NCBI GenBank assembly: GCA_963844865.1
Contig: CAWJPY010000021.1
Span: forward strand, 1 to 64,000
DNA: 64,000 bases
Reading direction: 5' to 3'
Source: CAWJPY01 sp963844865
Lineage (GTDB): Bacteria; Acidobacteriota; Thermoanaerobaculia; Thermoanaerobaculales; Sulfomarinibacteraceae
This document shows positions 17,114 through 24,911 of the stretch, piece after piece; position 1 is the stretch's first letter; each line of letters starts with the position of its first letter. A program made the translations under genes and the position numbers. The notes below the pieces were generated by a model. It made no database searches. It was not told the DNA's origin and was given only the letters and a program-made list of their open reading frames with translations.

Positions 17114-19093
17114 CTACCCCGCGTCGATCCCGAGCACCTGCCGGTGATACTCATCGAAGGAGGAGAAGGTGCGGAAGGGCTGGCCGCGCGCGGCGTCGGG
17201 GTCCGGCAGGGGCACGGCCCCGGAGATCTCCAGGAGACGTCCGAGCAGGTCGCGAAAGGCGGTCATCACGTCGCCGGCTCCCACCACGCGGCGTGGATCG
17301 AAGGTGGTGCTGAGCAGGCGCAGCGATCGCAGGGTCTGCCTCTCCGCCCACGGCGGATCGAGGAGCAGATCCACCACCAGCACCGGCCTCTGTGGTGGCC
17401 GTTGCACGCCGGCCACCGCGATCGCCTGGATCTGCGAGAGGGCGAGCCGTCGCGTGGTCCCCCGGACCTGGATGGTGAGGACGTCCTCCTGCAACGCCTC
17501 GGGGATCGCTTCCATGGCCTGCAGGGAGCGTGGCGCACTCACGGGCGACGCCATCTGCACCTCCTGCTCGACCCTCTCCGTGGGTGGCACGGGCTCCAGC
17601 GGCACGGGCGACGCAGGGCCGAGGGCCTCGAGCTCGGCGCGGACCTCTTCCGGCAGGTCCGGGGCGGCCATCGCTGCCGCCAGGAACGCCGCGGTGGCCT
17701 CGTGCCCGGTTGCGGCACCCAGCCGGGCGAGACGCGCCAGGACTCCGGCGGGCGTGGTGGGCCGCAGGCCGCGTGCTGCCGCGGTCAGGGTACCCGCGAC
17801 GCCGTCGTCGTGCCCATGATCGTGCAGGATCTCCGCGACCCGGGCACCCAGCTGGGGATCCAGCTCGAGGGCGGGCTGAGCCTGCAGGAGCTCGTGCCAA
17901 TGGGCGAGCACCAGGGACGGATCATCTCCGACGACGGCGCGTCGGATCGCGCGGAGCAAATGCGGGACGACCTCCGCCACGGCGCCGCTGGCCGTAGCCA
18001 TGCTCCACCACGCCAGCGTCGCATCCACGTTGTCCGGATGGTCCCGCAGCTCCAGCCGGAGTCGGCTCGCGGCCTCCTCCAGCCGACCCTCCGCCCGCGC
18101 CTGCATCGCCTCCTCCACGCTCGCGTTGTCCAGGACCGTGACCTTGGACTCGATGGCCGGGTGGATGAAGCGCTCCTCGATCTTGAAGTACACCATCGCT
18201 GAGGCGACGGCGAGCCCGCATGCGAAGCCCCAGACGTGCGCCCAGTGGGCCACGCCCCCACCCCCAGGAGTGCCCGCGAGCACGTCGTTGCCCTGGGCGT
18301 AGAACAGCTCGCGCAGGAACCACAGGGGAAGCATGACCCAGGCCGGCGACGTGAACGAGCCGTACAGGGGCCTGACCGGGAAGAACCAGTACAGGAAACG
18401 GATCCTGGTGCTCCAGCCGCGCACCAGGAAGGCCCCCATCACCCCCGCCACCGCGCCGGACGCCCCGATGAGCGGACCCTCGAACGTGGGGTAGTGCACG
18501 GCGTACATCAACCCGGACACCGCGCCCGCAACGAGGAAGAACACGGCGAAGAGCGGCCTCCCCCACACGTCTTCGATGAACGGCGCCGCCAGGAACAGGA
18601 AGAGCATGTTGAAGAGGAGATGCCAGAACCCGCCGTGGAGGAACTGGTAGGTGATGAGGGCGTAGGCCTTGAAGTGGGCCGGTATGAGCCCCCAGCGGTA
18701 GAAAGGGCTTCCGCGGATCTTCTGCGACGCCGCGAGCAGGAGGTCCACGCGTCGCTCGAGCCCCTCCTGTTCATCCCGCAGGGCGCGCGAGCTCTCTGGG
18801 GGCGACCCTCCGATGTGCTTGATGGCCTCCAGACTGGTCTGGAGCTGCTCCACGTCTCGAGGCGAGAGCCGATCGCGCAGGAACTCCTCGAAGCGGGGAT
18901 CCATCTTCAGGTAGGGATGGCTCGAGAGATACACCAGGACGTCCCGCATCCTCGTGACCACCTCCGCCTGTCCGTCATCCTCGACGGCCATGTTGGTGGG
19001 GATGAAGGCGATCACGCACAGCCCGATGAGCGCGAACGTCACCCACGGCATGCGCCGCACGGTGGACTTCTCGTGGCCGTACGGGATGATCAT
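17114..19093 (-). CDS. Rhomboid-family serine protease with long C-terminal extension
   Basis: A 659-residue protein. Six or seven membrane helices occupy roughly residues 15-310. The catalytic serine is in LIGASGAVAGVMGAFLVRG and the histidine in HWAHVWGFACGLAVA, with the HGGFWHLLFNMLFLFL helix characteristic of the family between helices. About 100 residues inserted after helix 1 (DVLVYLSSHPYLKMDPRFEE onward) are charged. Residues 330-659 are cytoplasmic, with a helical part (EEAMQARAEGRLEEAASRLR) resembling TPRs and a final beta-rich part. The ATG at 19093 is 37 bases from the divergent trmJ start. Confidence 0.85.
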   Translation of the reverse strand: MIIPYGHEKSTVRRMPWVTFALIGLCVIAFIPTNMAVEDDGQAEVVTRMRDVLVYLSSHPYLKMDPRFEEFLRDRLSPRDVEQLQTSLEAIKHIGGSPPESSRALRDEQEGLERRVDLLLAASQKIRGSPFYRWGLIPAHFKAYALITYQFLHGGFWHLLFNMLFLFLAAPFIEDVWGRPLFAVFFLVAGAVSGLMYAVHYPTFEGPLIGASGAVAGVMGAFLVRGWSTRIRFLYWFFPVRPLYGSFTSPAWVMLPLWFLRELFYAQGNDVLAGTPGGGGVAHWAHVWGFACGLAVASAMVYFKIEERFIHPAIESKVTVLDNASVEEAMQARAEGRLEEAASRLRLELRDHPDNVDATLAWWSMATASGAVAEVVPHLLRAIRRAVVGDDPSLVLAHWHELLQAQPALELDPQLGARVAEILHDHGHDDGVAGTLTAAARGLRPTTPAGVLARLARLGAATGHEATAAFLAAAMAAPDLPEEVRAELEALGPASPVPLEPVPPTERVEQEVQMASPVSAPRSLQAMEAIPEALQEDVLTIQVRGTTRRLALSQIQAIAVAGVQRPPQRPVLVVDLLLDPPWAERQTLRSLRLLSTTFDPRRVVGAGDVMTAFRDLLGRLLEISGAVPLPDPDAARGQPFRTFSSFDEYHRQVLGIDAG

Positions 19094-19130
19094 GGCAGCC
19101 TCAGGTCTCGCCCTGTAGTATAGCTGGACG

Positions 19131-19889
19131 ATGCCGATGGGCGGGGTGGTCCTGGTCGAGCCGTCGCATCCCGGGAACCTTGGCGCGGTGGTCCGGGTGG
19201 CTGCCAACTTCGGCGTCGGCCGTCTCGAGCTCGTTCGGCCCCTGGTGCCGGTCGAGGACCCGGAGGTCCGCGCCCGCGGCCGCGGCGGCGAACGACACCT
19301 ACGCCTCGGTCTTTGGGACGACTTCTCAGAGGCCACCGCGGGCTACCGCACCCTGGTGGGAACCGCCTCGGCGAGGGCGCGTCCTGGGCTTCCGACCATC
19401 GCGCCTCCCGAGCTCGCGCACGAGCTCGGGAGGCGCGGCCTCGGTGACGCGGCCCTGCTCTTCGGTAACGAGACCAGCGGCCTGCGCCGTGACCACCTGG
19501 ACCGCTGCGATCTCGTGGTGACCATCCCCACGGTGCCACACTTCCCCGTGCTCAACCTGGCCCAGGCGGTGGCCATCCTCCTCGGGTACATCTGCATCCA
19601 GGGTGCGCCGGAGATCGAGCCTGCCCCCCGTCCGGCGACTCAGGAGCGGGTGGACGGCCTCATGGAGCACCTCGCCTCCGCCCTCCTCACCATCGGGTTC
19701 CTCGATCCCCAGAGCCCGTACCGGATCCTGCGCAAGCTCCGTCGCCTCTTCGGACGAGCGGCGATCACCGACAACGAAGTCGCCGTCCTCCGCGGCATCT
19801 GCCGGCAGATGGAGTGGGCCGCCCGCCACCCCCATTCCGAGCCGCCCGGTCGCAGCGGCAGTGACAGCGACGGCGGGCAGGGGTACTGA
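19131..19889 (+). CDS. TrmJ-like tRNA 2'-O-methyltransferase (SPOUT family)
   Basis: A 252-residue SPOUT methyltransferase. GVVLVEPSHPGNLGAVVRVA at the N-terminus binds RNA, LLFGNETSGLRRDHLDRCD and VTIPTVPHFPVLNLAQAVAI form the SAM-binding trefoil knot. The C-terminal helical extension (residues 170-230, MEHLASALLTIGFLDPQSPY) is typical of TrmJ, which methylates the ribose at position 32 of tRNA. Family and C-terminal extension are clear; the exact target nucleotide is inference. It is divergent from the rhomboid gene and convergent with the MurB homologue. Confidence 0.85.
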   Translation: MPMGGVVLVEPSHPGNLGAVVRVAANFGVGRLELVRPLVPVEDPEVRARGRGGERHLRLGLWDDFSEATAGYRTLVGTASARARPGLPTIAPPELAHELGRRGLGDAALLFGNETSGLRRDHLDRCDLVVTIPTVPHFPVLNLAQAVAILLGYICIQGAPEIEPAPRPATQERVDGLMEHLASALLTIGFLDPQSPYRILRKLRRLFGRAAITDNEVAVLRGICRQMEWAARHPHSEPPGRSGSDSDGGQGY

Positions 19890-19938
19890 TCAGGGATTCG
19901 CCAACCTCCGGCGCGACCGGGAGGGGCAGGATTGCCGC

Positions 19939-20883
19939 TTACGGCTCGACCCGTTGCCCGTCCTGATCCACGAAGACGAGGTTGGGTTCGAGCTCGGCCC
20001 CGCAGCGGGCCAGCACACGCTCACGGGCCACCCGGCAGAGGGTGAGCACGTCCTCACTCCTGGCCCTCGCGTTGGTGACGATCAGATTGGGCTCGAGCTC
20101 CGAACAGGTGGCGCCGCCGACGGCCAGGCCGCGACAACCGGCCTCCTCCAGAGCTGCCGTCGCCGTGCCCTGGGGGCTGTCGAGGAAGAGGGTCGCCGAG
20201 GTCCGTGGGCGCCATGCCACCGCGTCCGCGGCACGCTCGGCGCGTCGCTGGACCGCGGCCGGACGATCGGGCCGCAGTGTGAAGCGACCCCTCACGGCCA
20301 CCACCCGGTCCTGGGCAACGGGGAGGCGCTGCCCGGCGTCATCCGTGGCGGGAGGAACGACCCGCATCGGCTCCGAGCCCGCCCGCGCCACCTCCGCCCA
20401 CTCCACCAGGCCCACCAGCCCTCGCTCCCTCCCTCCGAGAACGGCCATCAGCAGTCCGCCGACCGACCCCCGTGTGCCAAAGAGGCGCTCGAGACCGGAC
20501 AGACCGGCACGAGCCAGGGCCCCGCCGATGGTCCGGAGGCGCGCGCCCGCCGCGGCCTCCACGCCGTCGAGGTCCACGCTCCAGCCGGCGAGGTCGGCCG
20601 TGAGGTTGACCACCGGGACGCGCACCCCCTGGTCCGGCACCACGAGGCGGCTTCCGGCGCCCAGCACCAGCCATCGAAGCCCATGACTCGCAAGGAGATC
20701 GAGGACTTCCGTGAGGGCGGTCTCGGTGTGCAACCTGAGCAGCATGTCCGCCGGTCCGCCGACCCGGAGCACCGTCCACTCCCGGAGATCCACCCGTTCG
20801 TGGACCCCGACTCGGCCCGCCGACTGCAGCCGTCGAAGACGCTGGCGGACGCTTTCGGAGGGCGACGACCCGAGATTTTCCAT
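19939..20883 (-). CDS. murB: Divergent MurB homologue, catalytic residues altered
   Basis: A 314-residue protein with the fold of UDP-N-acetylenolpyruvoylglucosamine reductase: VLRVGGPADMLLRLHTETAL and LVLGAGSRLVVPDQGVRVPV for FAD binding, ERLFGTRGSVGGLLMAVLGG, and a C-terminal AALEEAGCRGLAVGGATCSE. Several places differ from textbook MurB. The usual MNAG after GSVGG reads MAVLGG, the GS-FKNP serine loop reads TSATLFLDSP, and the catalytic Glu of the final EPEV-type motif is replaced, reading EPNLVFV. It could be an unusual MurB or a paralogue with another role. It lies downstream of the large sigma-54 activator on the same strand. Confidence 0.7.
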   Translation of the reverse strand: MENLGSSPSESVRQRLRRLQSAGRVGVHERVDLREWTVLRVGGPADMLLRLHTETALTEVLDLLASHGLRWLVLGAGSRLVVPDQGVRVPVVNLTADLAGWSVDLDGVEAAAGARLRTIGGALARAGLSGLERLFGTRGSVGGLLMAVLGGRERGLVGLVEWAEVARAGSEPMRVVPPATDDAGQRLPVAQDRVVAVRGRFTLRPDRPAAVQRRAERAADAVAWRPRTSATLFLDSPQGTATAALEEAGCRGLAVGGATCSELEPNLIVTNARARSEDVLTLCRVARERVLARCGAELEPNLVFVDQDGQRVEP

Positions 20884-20906
20884 CAGTGGGGAGGAACCTG
20901 AAATAC

Positions 20907-20923
20907 TGGCATGTCGCTTGCTT
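20907..20923 (+). promoter_or_regulatory. Sigma-54 (-24/-12) promoter
   Basis: TGGCATG, four bases, then TTGCTT. The GG and GC pairs are separated by exactly ten bases, as required for sigma-54. This differs from the consensus TGGCACG-N4-TTGCW at a single position. The predicted transcription start is about 20933. It is the only such match I found in the window, and it lies next to a gene for a sigma-54 activator. Confidence 0.75.
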
Positions 20924-20932
20924 GTTACGCGG

Positions 20933-21012
20933 AGTGCCAGCCGTTACGACGGACTGGACAACGCATCATACCTCCTCCTTCCTCCTGCGGACCAAACGGT
21001 CCGCTCTTTTTT
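20933..21012 (+). ncRNA. Candidate sigma-54-dependent small RNA with anti-Shine-Dalgarno tract
   Basis: A short transcription unit is implied between the sigma-54 promoter and an intrinsic terminator. The first part folds into a hairpin at 20937-20957: eight base pairs, one bulged A and a UACG loop. Bases 20958-20986 are unpaired and end in CCTCCTCCTTCCTCCT, which repeats the anti-Shine-Dalgarno core three times. The terminator hairpin follows directly. Hairpin, C/U-rich linker and terminator is a common small-RNA architecture. No convincing open reading frame fits. It is opposite in strand to the flanking genes, so it is not a leader of either. Confidence 0.65.
20987..21012 (+). terminator. 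Rho-independent terminator
   Basis: A perfect seven-base-pair stem, GCGGACC and GGTCCGC, closes an AAAC loop and is followed by TCTTTTTT. The T-run is on the plus strand only, so it ends plus-strand transcription. The nearest upstream plus-strand gene ends 1.1 kb away, which argues for the local small RNA. Confidence 0.85.
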
Positions 21013-21027
21013 CCTCCCGATGGCGGG

Positions 21028-24000
21028 TCAGCCGGACTCGTCCTTCAGACCCAACGCCCGGATCTGGTAGAGCAGCGCCTGGCGGGAAATCCCCAGCTCC
21101 CGCGCCGTCGCGCTGCGATTGCCCCGGTTCCGGCGCAGGGCCGCGCCCAGGAAGCGACGTCGATAGTCGGCCATCGCCTGGTCCCAGCGGCCGGCCGGCA
21201 TCTCCATCCCATCCTCCAGGTGGAGGTGACGGGGGTGCACGGTGCCGCCGGCGGCCCGCACCATGGCGACCTCCACCACGTGCCGCAGCTCGCGCACGTT
21301 GCCCGGCCAGCGGTATCGTAGGAGGGCCTCCTCCGCGGCCGAGCCCCATCGGCACATGCGCAGCCCCTTGCCCGCAACGCCCTCCCGCTGGAAACGGGCG
21401 CGCAGGACCGGGATGTCCTCCAGGCGTTGTCGCAGGGGAGGGATGACAATCGGCATGGCGGTGATCCGGTAGTAGAGGTCGGCGCGGAAGCTCCCTTCCC
21501 TCATCCGCCGCTTGAGGTCGCGGTGAGTGGCCGCGACGATGCGGACGTCCGCCTGGCGGAAGCGGTCCGACCCCACGGGTCGTACCTCCCGGCTCTCCAG
21601 GAAGCGCAGCAGCTTGACCTGCAAGGGCAGGTCGAGATCGCCGATTTCGTCCAGGAACAGGGTGCCGCCCGCGGCCGCCTCCGCCAGACCCGCGCGACTG
21701 CGATCCGCTCCGGTGTATGCGCCCCGCACCGCTCCGAAGAGCTCTGCCTCCAGCAAGGCGGAGGGGACGGCCGCCACGTTGACCGGAACGAAACGGCCGC
21801 GCCTGCCGGACAGTGTGTGCAGGGCGTGGGCGGCCACCTCCTTGCCGACTCCGGTCTCCCCCACCAGCAGAACCTCCACGCCCGTCGGCGCAACACCCCT
21901 GAGATCGTCACGCAGCCGGCACATGGCCTCCGAGCGGCCGTACAACCCCGTCCCCTCCTCGTCCTCGGCGTCCGGCGTGGGCCAGTCCGGGAGCAGCAGC
22001 TCGAGGACGCCGGTGAGCAGCCGCCAGCCGTGGGCGGAGGCCGGTTGGCCCCCGAGGGGCGCGACCAGGAGGTGGCCACAGGTGGTCGAGCCCGCCGCGT
22101 CTCCCCTCCCCCACCGCCAGATCGCCGTGCCGCCGGCGACCTGCCGGACCTCGATGCCGGTGAGCCCCAGCGCGCCGAGCATCTTCTCCATCACAACGTC
22201 ATCCACCCCCTCGGGGTTGCCGCGGTCCACGACTGCGGCGAGGCCACCCACCATGGCGTCCGCGGCGGCGGTCCACCCGGCGAGCTGCCGCCCCCAGCCG
22301 CTCAATCCTGCCCGCTCCAGCCTCCTGGTGGCGGACCGCCTGAGGTCGTCATCGATCCATGACTGCCTTCCCAAGAGGCGCTCGGTGAGCGCCAGCGCCA
22401 GGCTTTCTGGCAGGCCCGGAGGCCGCCCCGCGGGCACCAGGGAACGGGCCTCCGCCGGCCTTCCGGACACCGCGAGGCGTACCAGCGCGGCCGCCAATGG
22501 CAGGCCCCAGTGGTTCTCCCCCTCCTGCTCCTCAGGCTCCCGACCCTCCAGCCCCTCCAGAATTCCGAGCCACGGCCTTCCCTCGGCTCCACCCCGGCGA
22601 AGCAGCCTGCGGGCGCCGTCGAGCTCCCCGCCCAGGAGCGCTTCCACGCCGCGCAGCAGCGCCAACTGCTCCTCGAACCGCGCATCCACGGCGGCCATGG
22701 CGACGGGGAAGCGCGCCAACCGATGCCGGAAGGCGCCCTCGTCTCCAACCGCCAGCGCCAGGCGCACCCGTTCCCCGGTGACGAAAGGATCTCCCCCGGG
22801 GCTCGCCCGCCCCTCGAGCTCGTCCAGGCGTCGCTCTGCACGCTGCACCTCGAGCACGTCCACATCGCACACCGCGAGGTTGAAGAGCACCGCCTGTGTG
22901 CGCTGCTCGAAGCCAGCCGCCTCGAGCAGCCGGAGCGCGCGCAGGAGGTGGGTCGCGGCCACCCCCGTGCGGCCCACGTCCAGACCGAGATACCCCAGAT
23001 CGAGGTGCAACAGCCCCTGCTCCCCCGGAGAGGTCGCTCCACGGAGGGCCCACCGAAGAATCCGCCTGGCCGCCGCCGCCCGCCCGAGCTCGGTGAGGCG
23101 CAGCCCCTGGAGGTGGAGACAGCGCCGCTGCAACGCCGGATGCCCCGCCACGACCCGCTCCCGCCACCCCCTGTCCTGGAGCCGCATCGGCTCGGTCATG
23201 GCCGCCGTTTCGAGCTCGAAGCGCCGCCGCAGCGGGCCGGCCAGAACGCGTCGACACGTCTCGATCACCTCCAGCGCGGAGTCCACATCTCCGGACCCGG
23301 TGCGGAGGGCGCGGCGCAGCACGGCGAGAGCGACCTCGGCGGCCGCCCGGGGAGCGGCGGCCACGGAGCTCGCCCCGGGCAACGTCGGCGCGAATCCACC
23401 AGGTGCGTCCACAACCTCCAGCCACGCCTTCCATGGCGCCGCCCGTTCCTCGTCCGCGCCCTCCAGCGCATTGCGCGCCCCGGCCAGGTCCAGCTCGCTC
23501 AGGCAGGCCTCGACCAGCAGATGGCGAACCACCTCGCCGAGGCTTCCCGGCGCGATGGGCGCCAACAGCTCACGCACCGCTCCCCCCTCCAGCCTGCTGA
23601 GCCGCTCCTCACAGTGCGCCACCAGCTCGCACGGGTCGCCGTCCGCCAGGGCGCGGTGGCGCAGGCGGCGGGGGTCCGAAGGAGCGAACGTCTCCGCCAC
23701 TGCGCTGTGCATGGGATCTCTGGTGAGCGGCGCGGGCTGGGCAAGGCGCCAGCGATCCCCGTCCACGACCACCGCGGCATCCGGACAGGCATCGCGCAGC
23801 GCTGCGCCGCTGAGCCCCGTGTGCACCTCCACAAATCCCAGCGGGAGCCCATCAGGCAGGAGCTGGAGACACCGGGAGACGGGAGAGGCCCCGGCGCCCT
23901 CGCCGGCATCCTGGGGGACGTCCCAGAGCCACCGCGCCGCCTCGGTCAGCGCCACGCGATCCGCCTCACCCGCGGGGTTGAAGATGCCCTGCCGTCGTCG

Positions 24001-24900
24001 CAGCTCCTCGCGGCAACGCTGGGCCGCCGCCCCGGAGAGGCCCAGGTGCTGGGGCAGCAACAGCGGATCGAAGCCTCCTGGGGGCGGTGGCGGCTGCCAA
24101 CCCGCCGGAAAGACGCCCAGGGCGGCGGCCGCGCAGCCCGGCTGCTCCGCCCACCGCCCCACCGCGGCCAGGTCCTCCTCCGAAAACCGACCGGCGACGA
24201 GCAGCACACCGCCGCCCGCGACGGGAGCCGCCGGACCCTCCCCCCTCCCAGCCCCTCCCCCGAGCCGCAGCCATGCCGGCCGACCCTGCGCTCTCAGGGC
24301 CGCCCACAGGGCCGTCGCCAGACGGCGCCCAATCCTCTCCGACGGCACCCGCCAGTACTGGGCTTCGCCCGGAACGGGAGCGGGTGGGAGGTCCCAGCGC
24401 TCCGCCCACAGGTTCCCAGCGGTCAGGGCGTCCAGGGGCCGCGGCTGCTCTCCGAGCAATGCCTCCAGGGCCCCCTCCAGACCGAACCCCGGGCCTTCCT
24501 CATCGACGCCGAAGGAGTCCTCCCCCACGCCGGTGCGTTCCATGATGGCCCGTCGTGCGGCACCGCGCATCACGTCCGCCGCCCGCTCGCCGCCCCCCAG
24601 GCCGCGATAGACCCGCGTCAGCGAGCGCGGAAAGCCGCCGACGACCGCCTGGAGACCGCTCCCGGTCTCGACGACGCGCGCGGCCATCAGATGCCGACGC
24701 CCGGGCCACAGGTCGAACTCGGCAAGGAGGGAGGTCAGGGCCGTCAGCTGACAGGCGAGCTGGATCCGTCCCCGGCGTCCGAGGCGCGGCGCCGATCCCG
24801 CCCCCGCCACCTCCGGCTGGACATGGTCACCGTCCACCACCGGCAGCGGCAGGGCCGGATGCTCCACGAGGAGGGAGGACGGCGCCGTCCACTGCACCAT
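21028..24900 (-). CDS. Very large sigma-54-dependent transcriptional activator
   Basis: A 1290-residue protein; the usual size is 400-700. The AAA+ domain is complete: GETGVGKEVAAHALH (Walker A, about residue 1013), ELFGAVRGAYTGADRSRAG carrying the sigma-54-contacting GAYTGA loop (about residue 1060), GGTLFLDEIGDLDLPLQVKL (Walker B) and YRWPGNVRELRHVVEVAMV. The last 45 residues are a Fis-type helix-turn-helix (NRSATARELGISRQALLYQI). Residues 1-950 have no receiver domain; they look like helical repeats of TPR type from about residue 560, preceded by an unrecognised Gly/Arg/Ala-rich region. The ATG at 24900 is 11 bases after aroA; the frame upstream to 25380 is an artefact. It probably drives the promoter at 20907. 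Confidence 0.85.
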   Translation of the reverse strand: MVQWTAPSSLLVEHPALPLPVVDGDHVQPEVAGAGSAPRLGRRGRIQLACQLTALTSLLAEFDLWPGRRHLMAARVVETGSGLQAVVGGFPRSLTRVYRGLGGGERAADVMRGAARRAIMERTGVGEDSFGVDEEGPGFGLEGALEALLGEQPRPLDALTAGNLWAERWDLPPAPVPGEAQYWRVPSERIGRRLATALWAALRAQGRPAWLRLGGGAGRGEGPAAPVAGGGVLLVAGRFSEEDLAAVGRWAEQPGCAAAALGVFPAGWQPPPPPGGFDPLLLPQHLGLSGAAAQRCREELRRRQGIFNPAGEADRVALTEAARWLWDVPQDAGEGAGASPVSRCLQLLPDGLPLGFVEVHTGLSGAALRDACPDAAVVVDGDRWRLAQPAPLTRDPMHSAVAETFAPSDPRRLRHRALADGDPCELVAHCEERLSRLEGGAVRELLAPIAPGSLGEVVRHLLVEACLSELDLAGARNALEGADEERAAPWKAWLEVVDAPGGFAPTLPGASSVAAAPRAAAEVALAVLRRALRTGSGDVDSALEVIETCRRVLAGPLRRRFELETAAMTEPMRLQDRGWRERVVAGHPALQRRCLHLQGLRLTELGRAAAARRILRWALRGATSPGEQGLLHLDLGYLGLDVGRTGVAATHLLRALRLLEAAGFEQRTQAVLFNLAVCDVDVLEVQRAERRLDELEGRASPGGDPFVTGERVRLALAVGDEGAFRHRLARFPVAMAAVDARFEEQLALLRGVEALLGGELDGARRLLRRGGAEGRPWLGILEGLEGREPEEQEGENHWGLPLAAALVRLAVSGRPAEARSLVPAGRPPGLPESLALALTERLLGRQSWIDDDLRRSATRRLERAGLSGWGRQLAGWTAAADAMVGGLAAVVDRGNPEGVDDVVMEKMLGALGLTGIEVRQVAGGTAIWRWGRGDAAGSTTCGHLLVAPLGGQPASAHGWRLLTGVLELLLPDWPTPDAEDEEGTGLYGRSEAMCRLRDDLRGVAPTGVEVLLVGETGVGKEVAAHALHTLSGRRGRFVPVNVAAVPSALLEAELFGAVRGAYTGADRSRAGLAEAAAGGTLFLDEIGDLDLPLQVKLLRFLESREVRPVGSDRFRQADVRIVAATHRDLKRRMREGSFRADLYYRITAMPIVIPPLRQRLEDIPVLRARFQREGVAGKGLRMCRWGSAAEEALLRYRWPGNVRELRHVVEVAMVRAAGGTVHPRHLHLEDGMEMPAGRWDQAMADYRRRFLGAALRRNRGNRSATARELGISRQALLYQIRALGLKDESG

Positions 24901-24911
24901 CGCCCCCGGCC

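Noticed and set aside
20884..21027. Leader or small peptide of the murB transcript
   Set aside because: The terminator T-run and the sigma-54 boxes are on the plus strand, opposite to murB, and no convincing reading frame lies between them.
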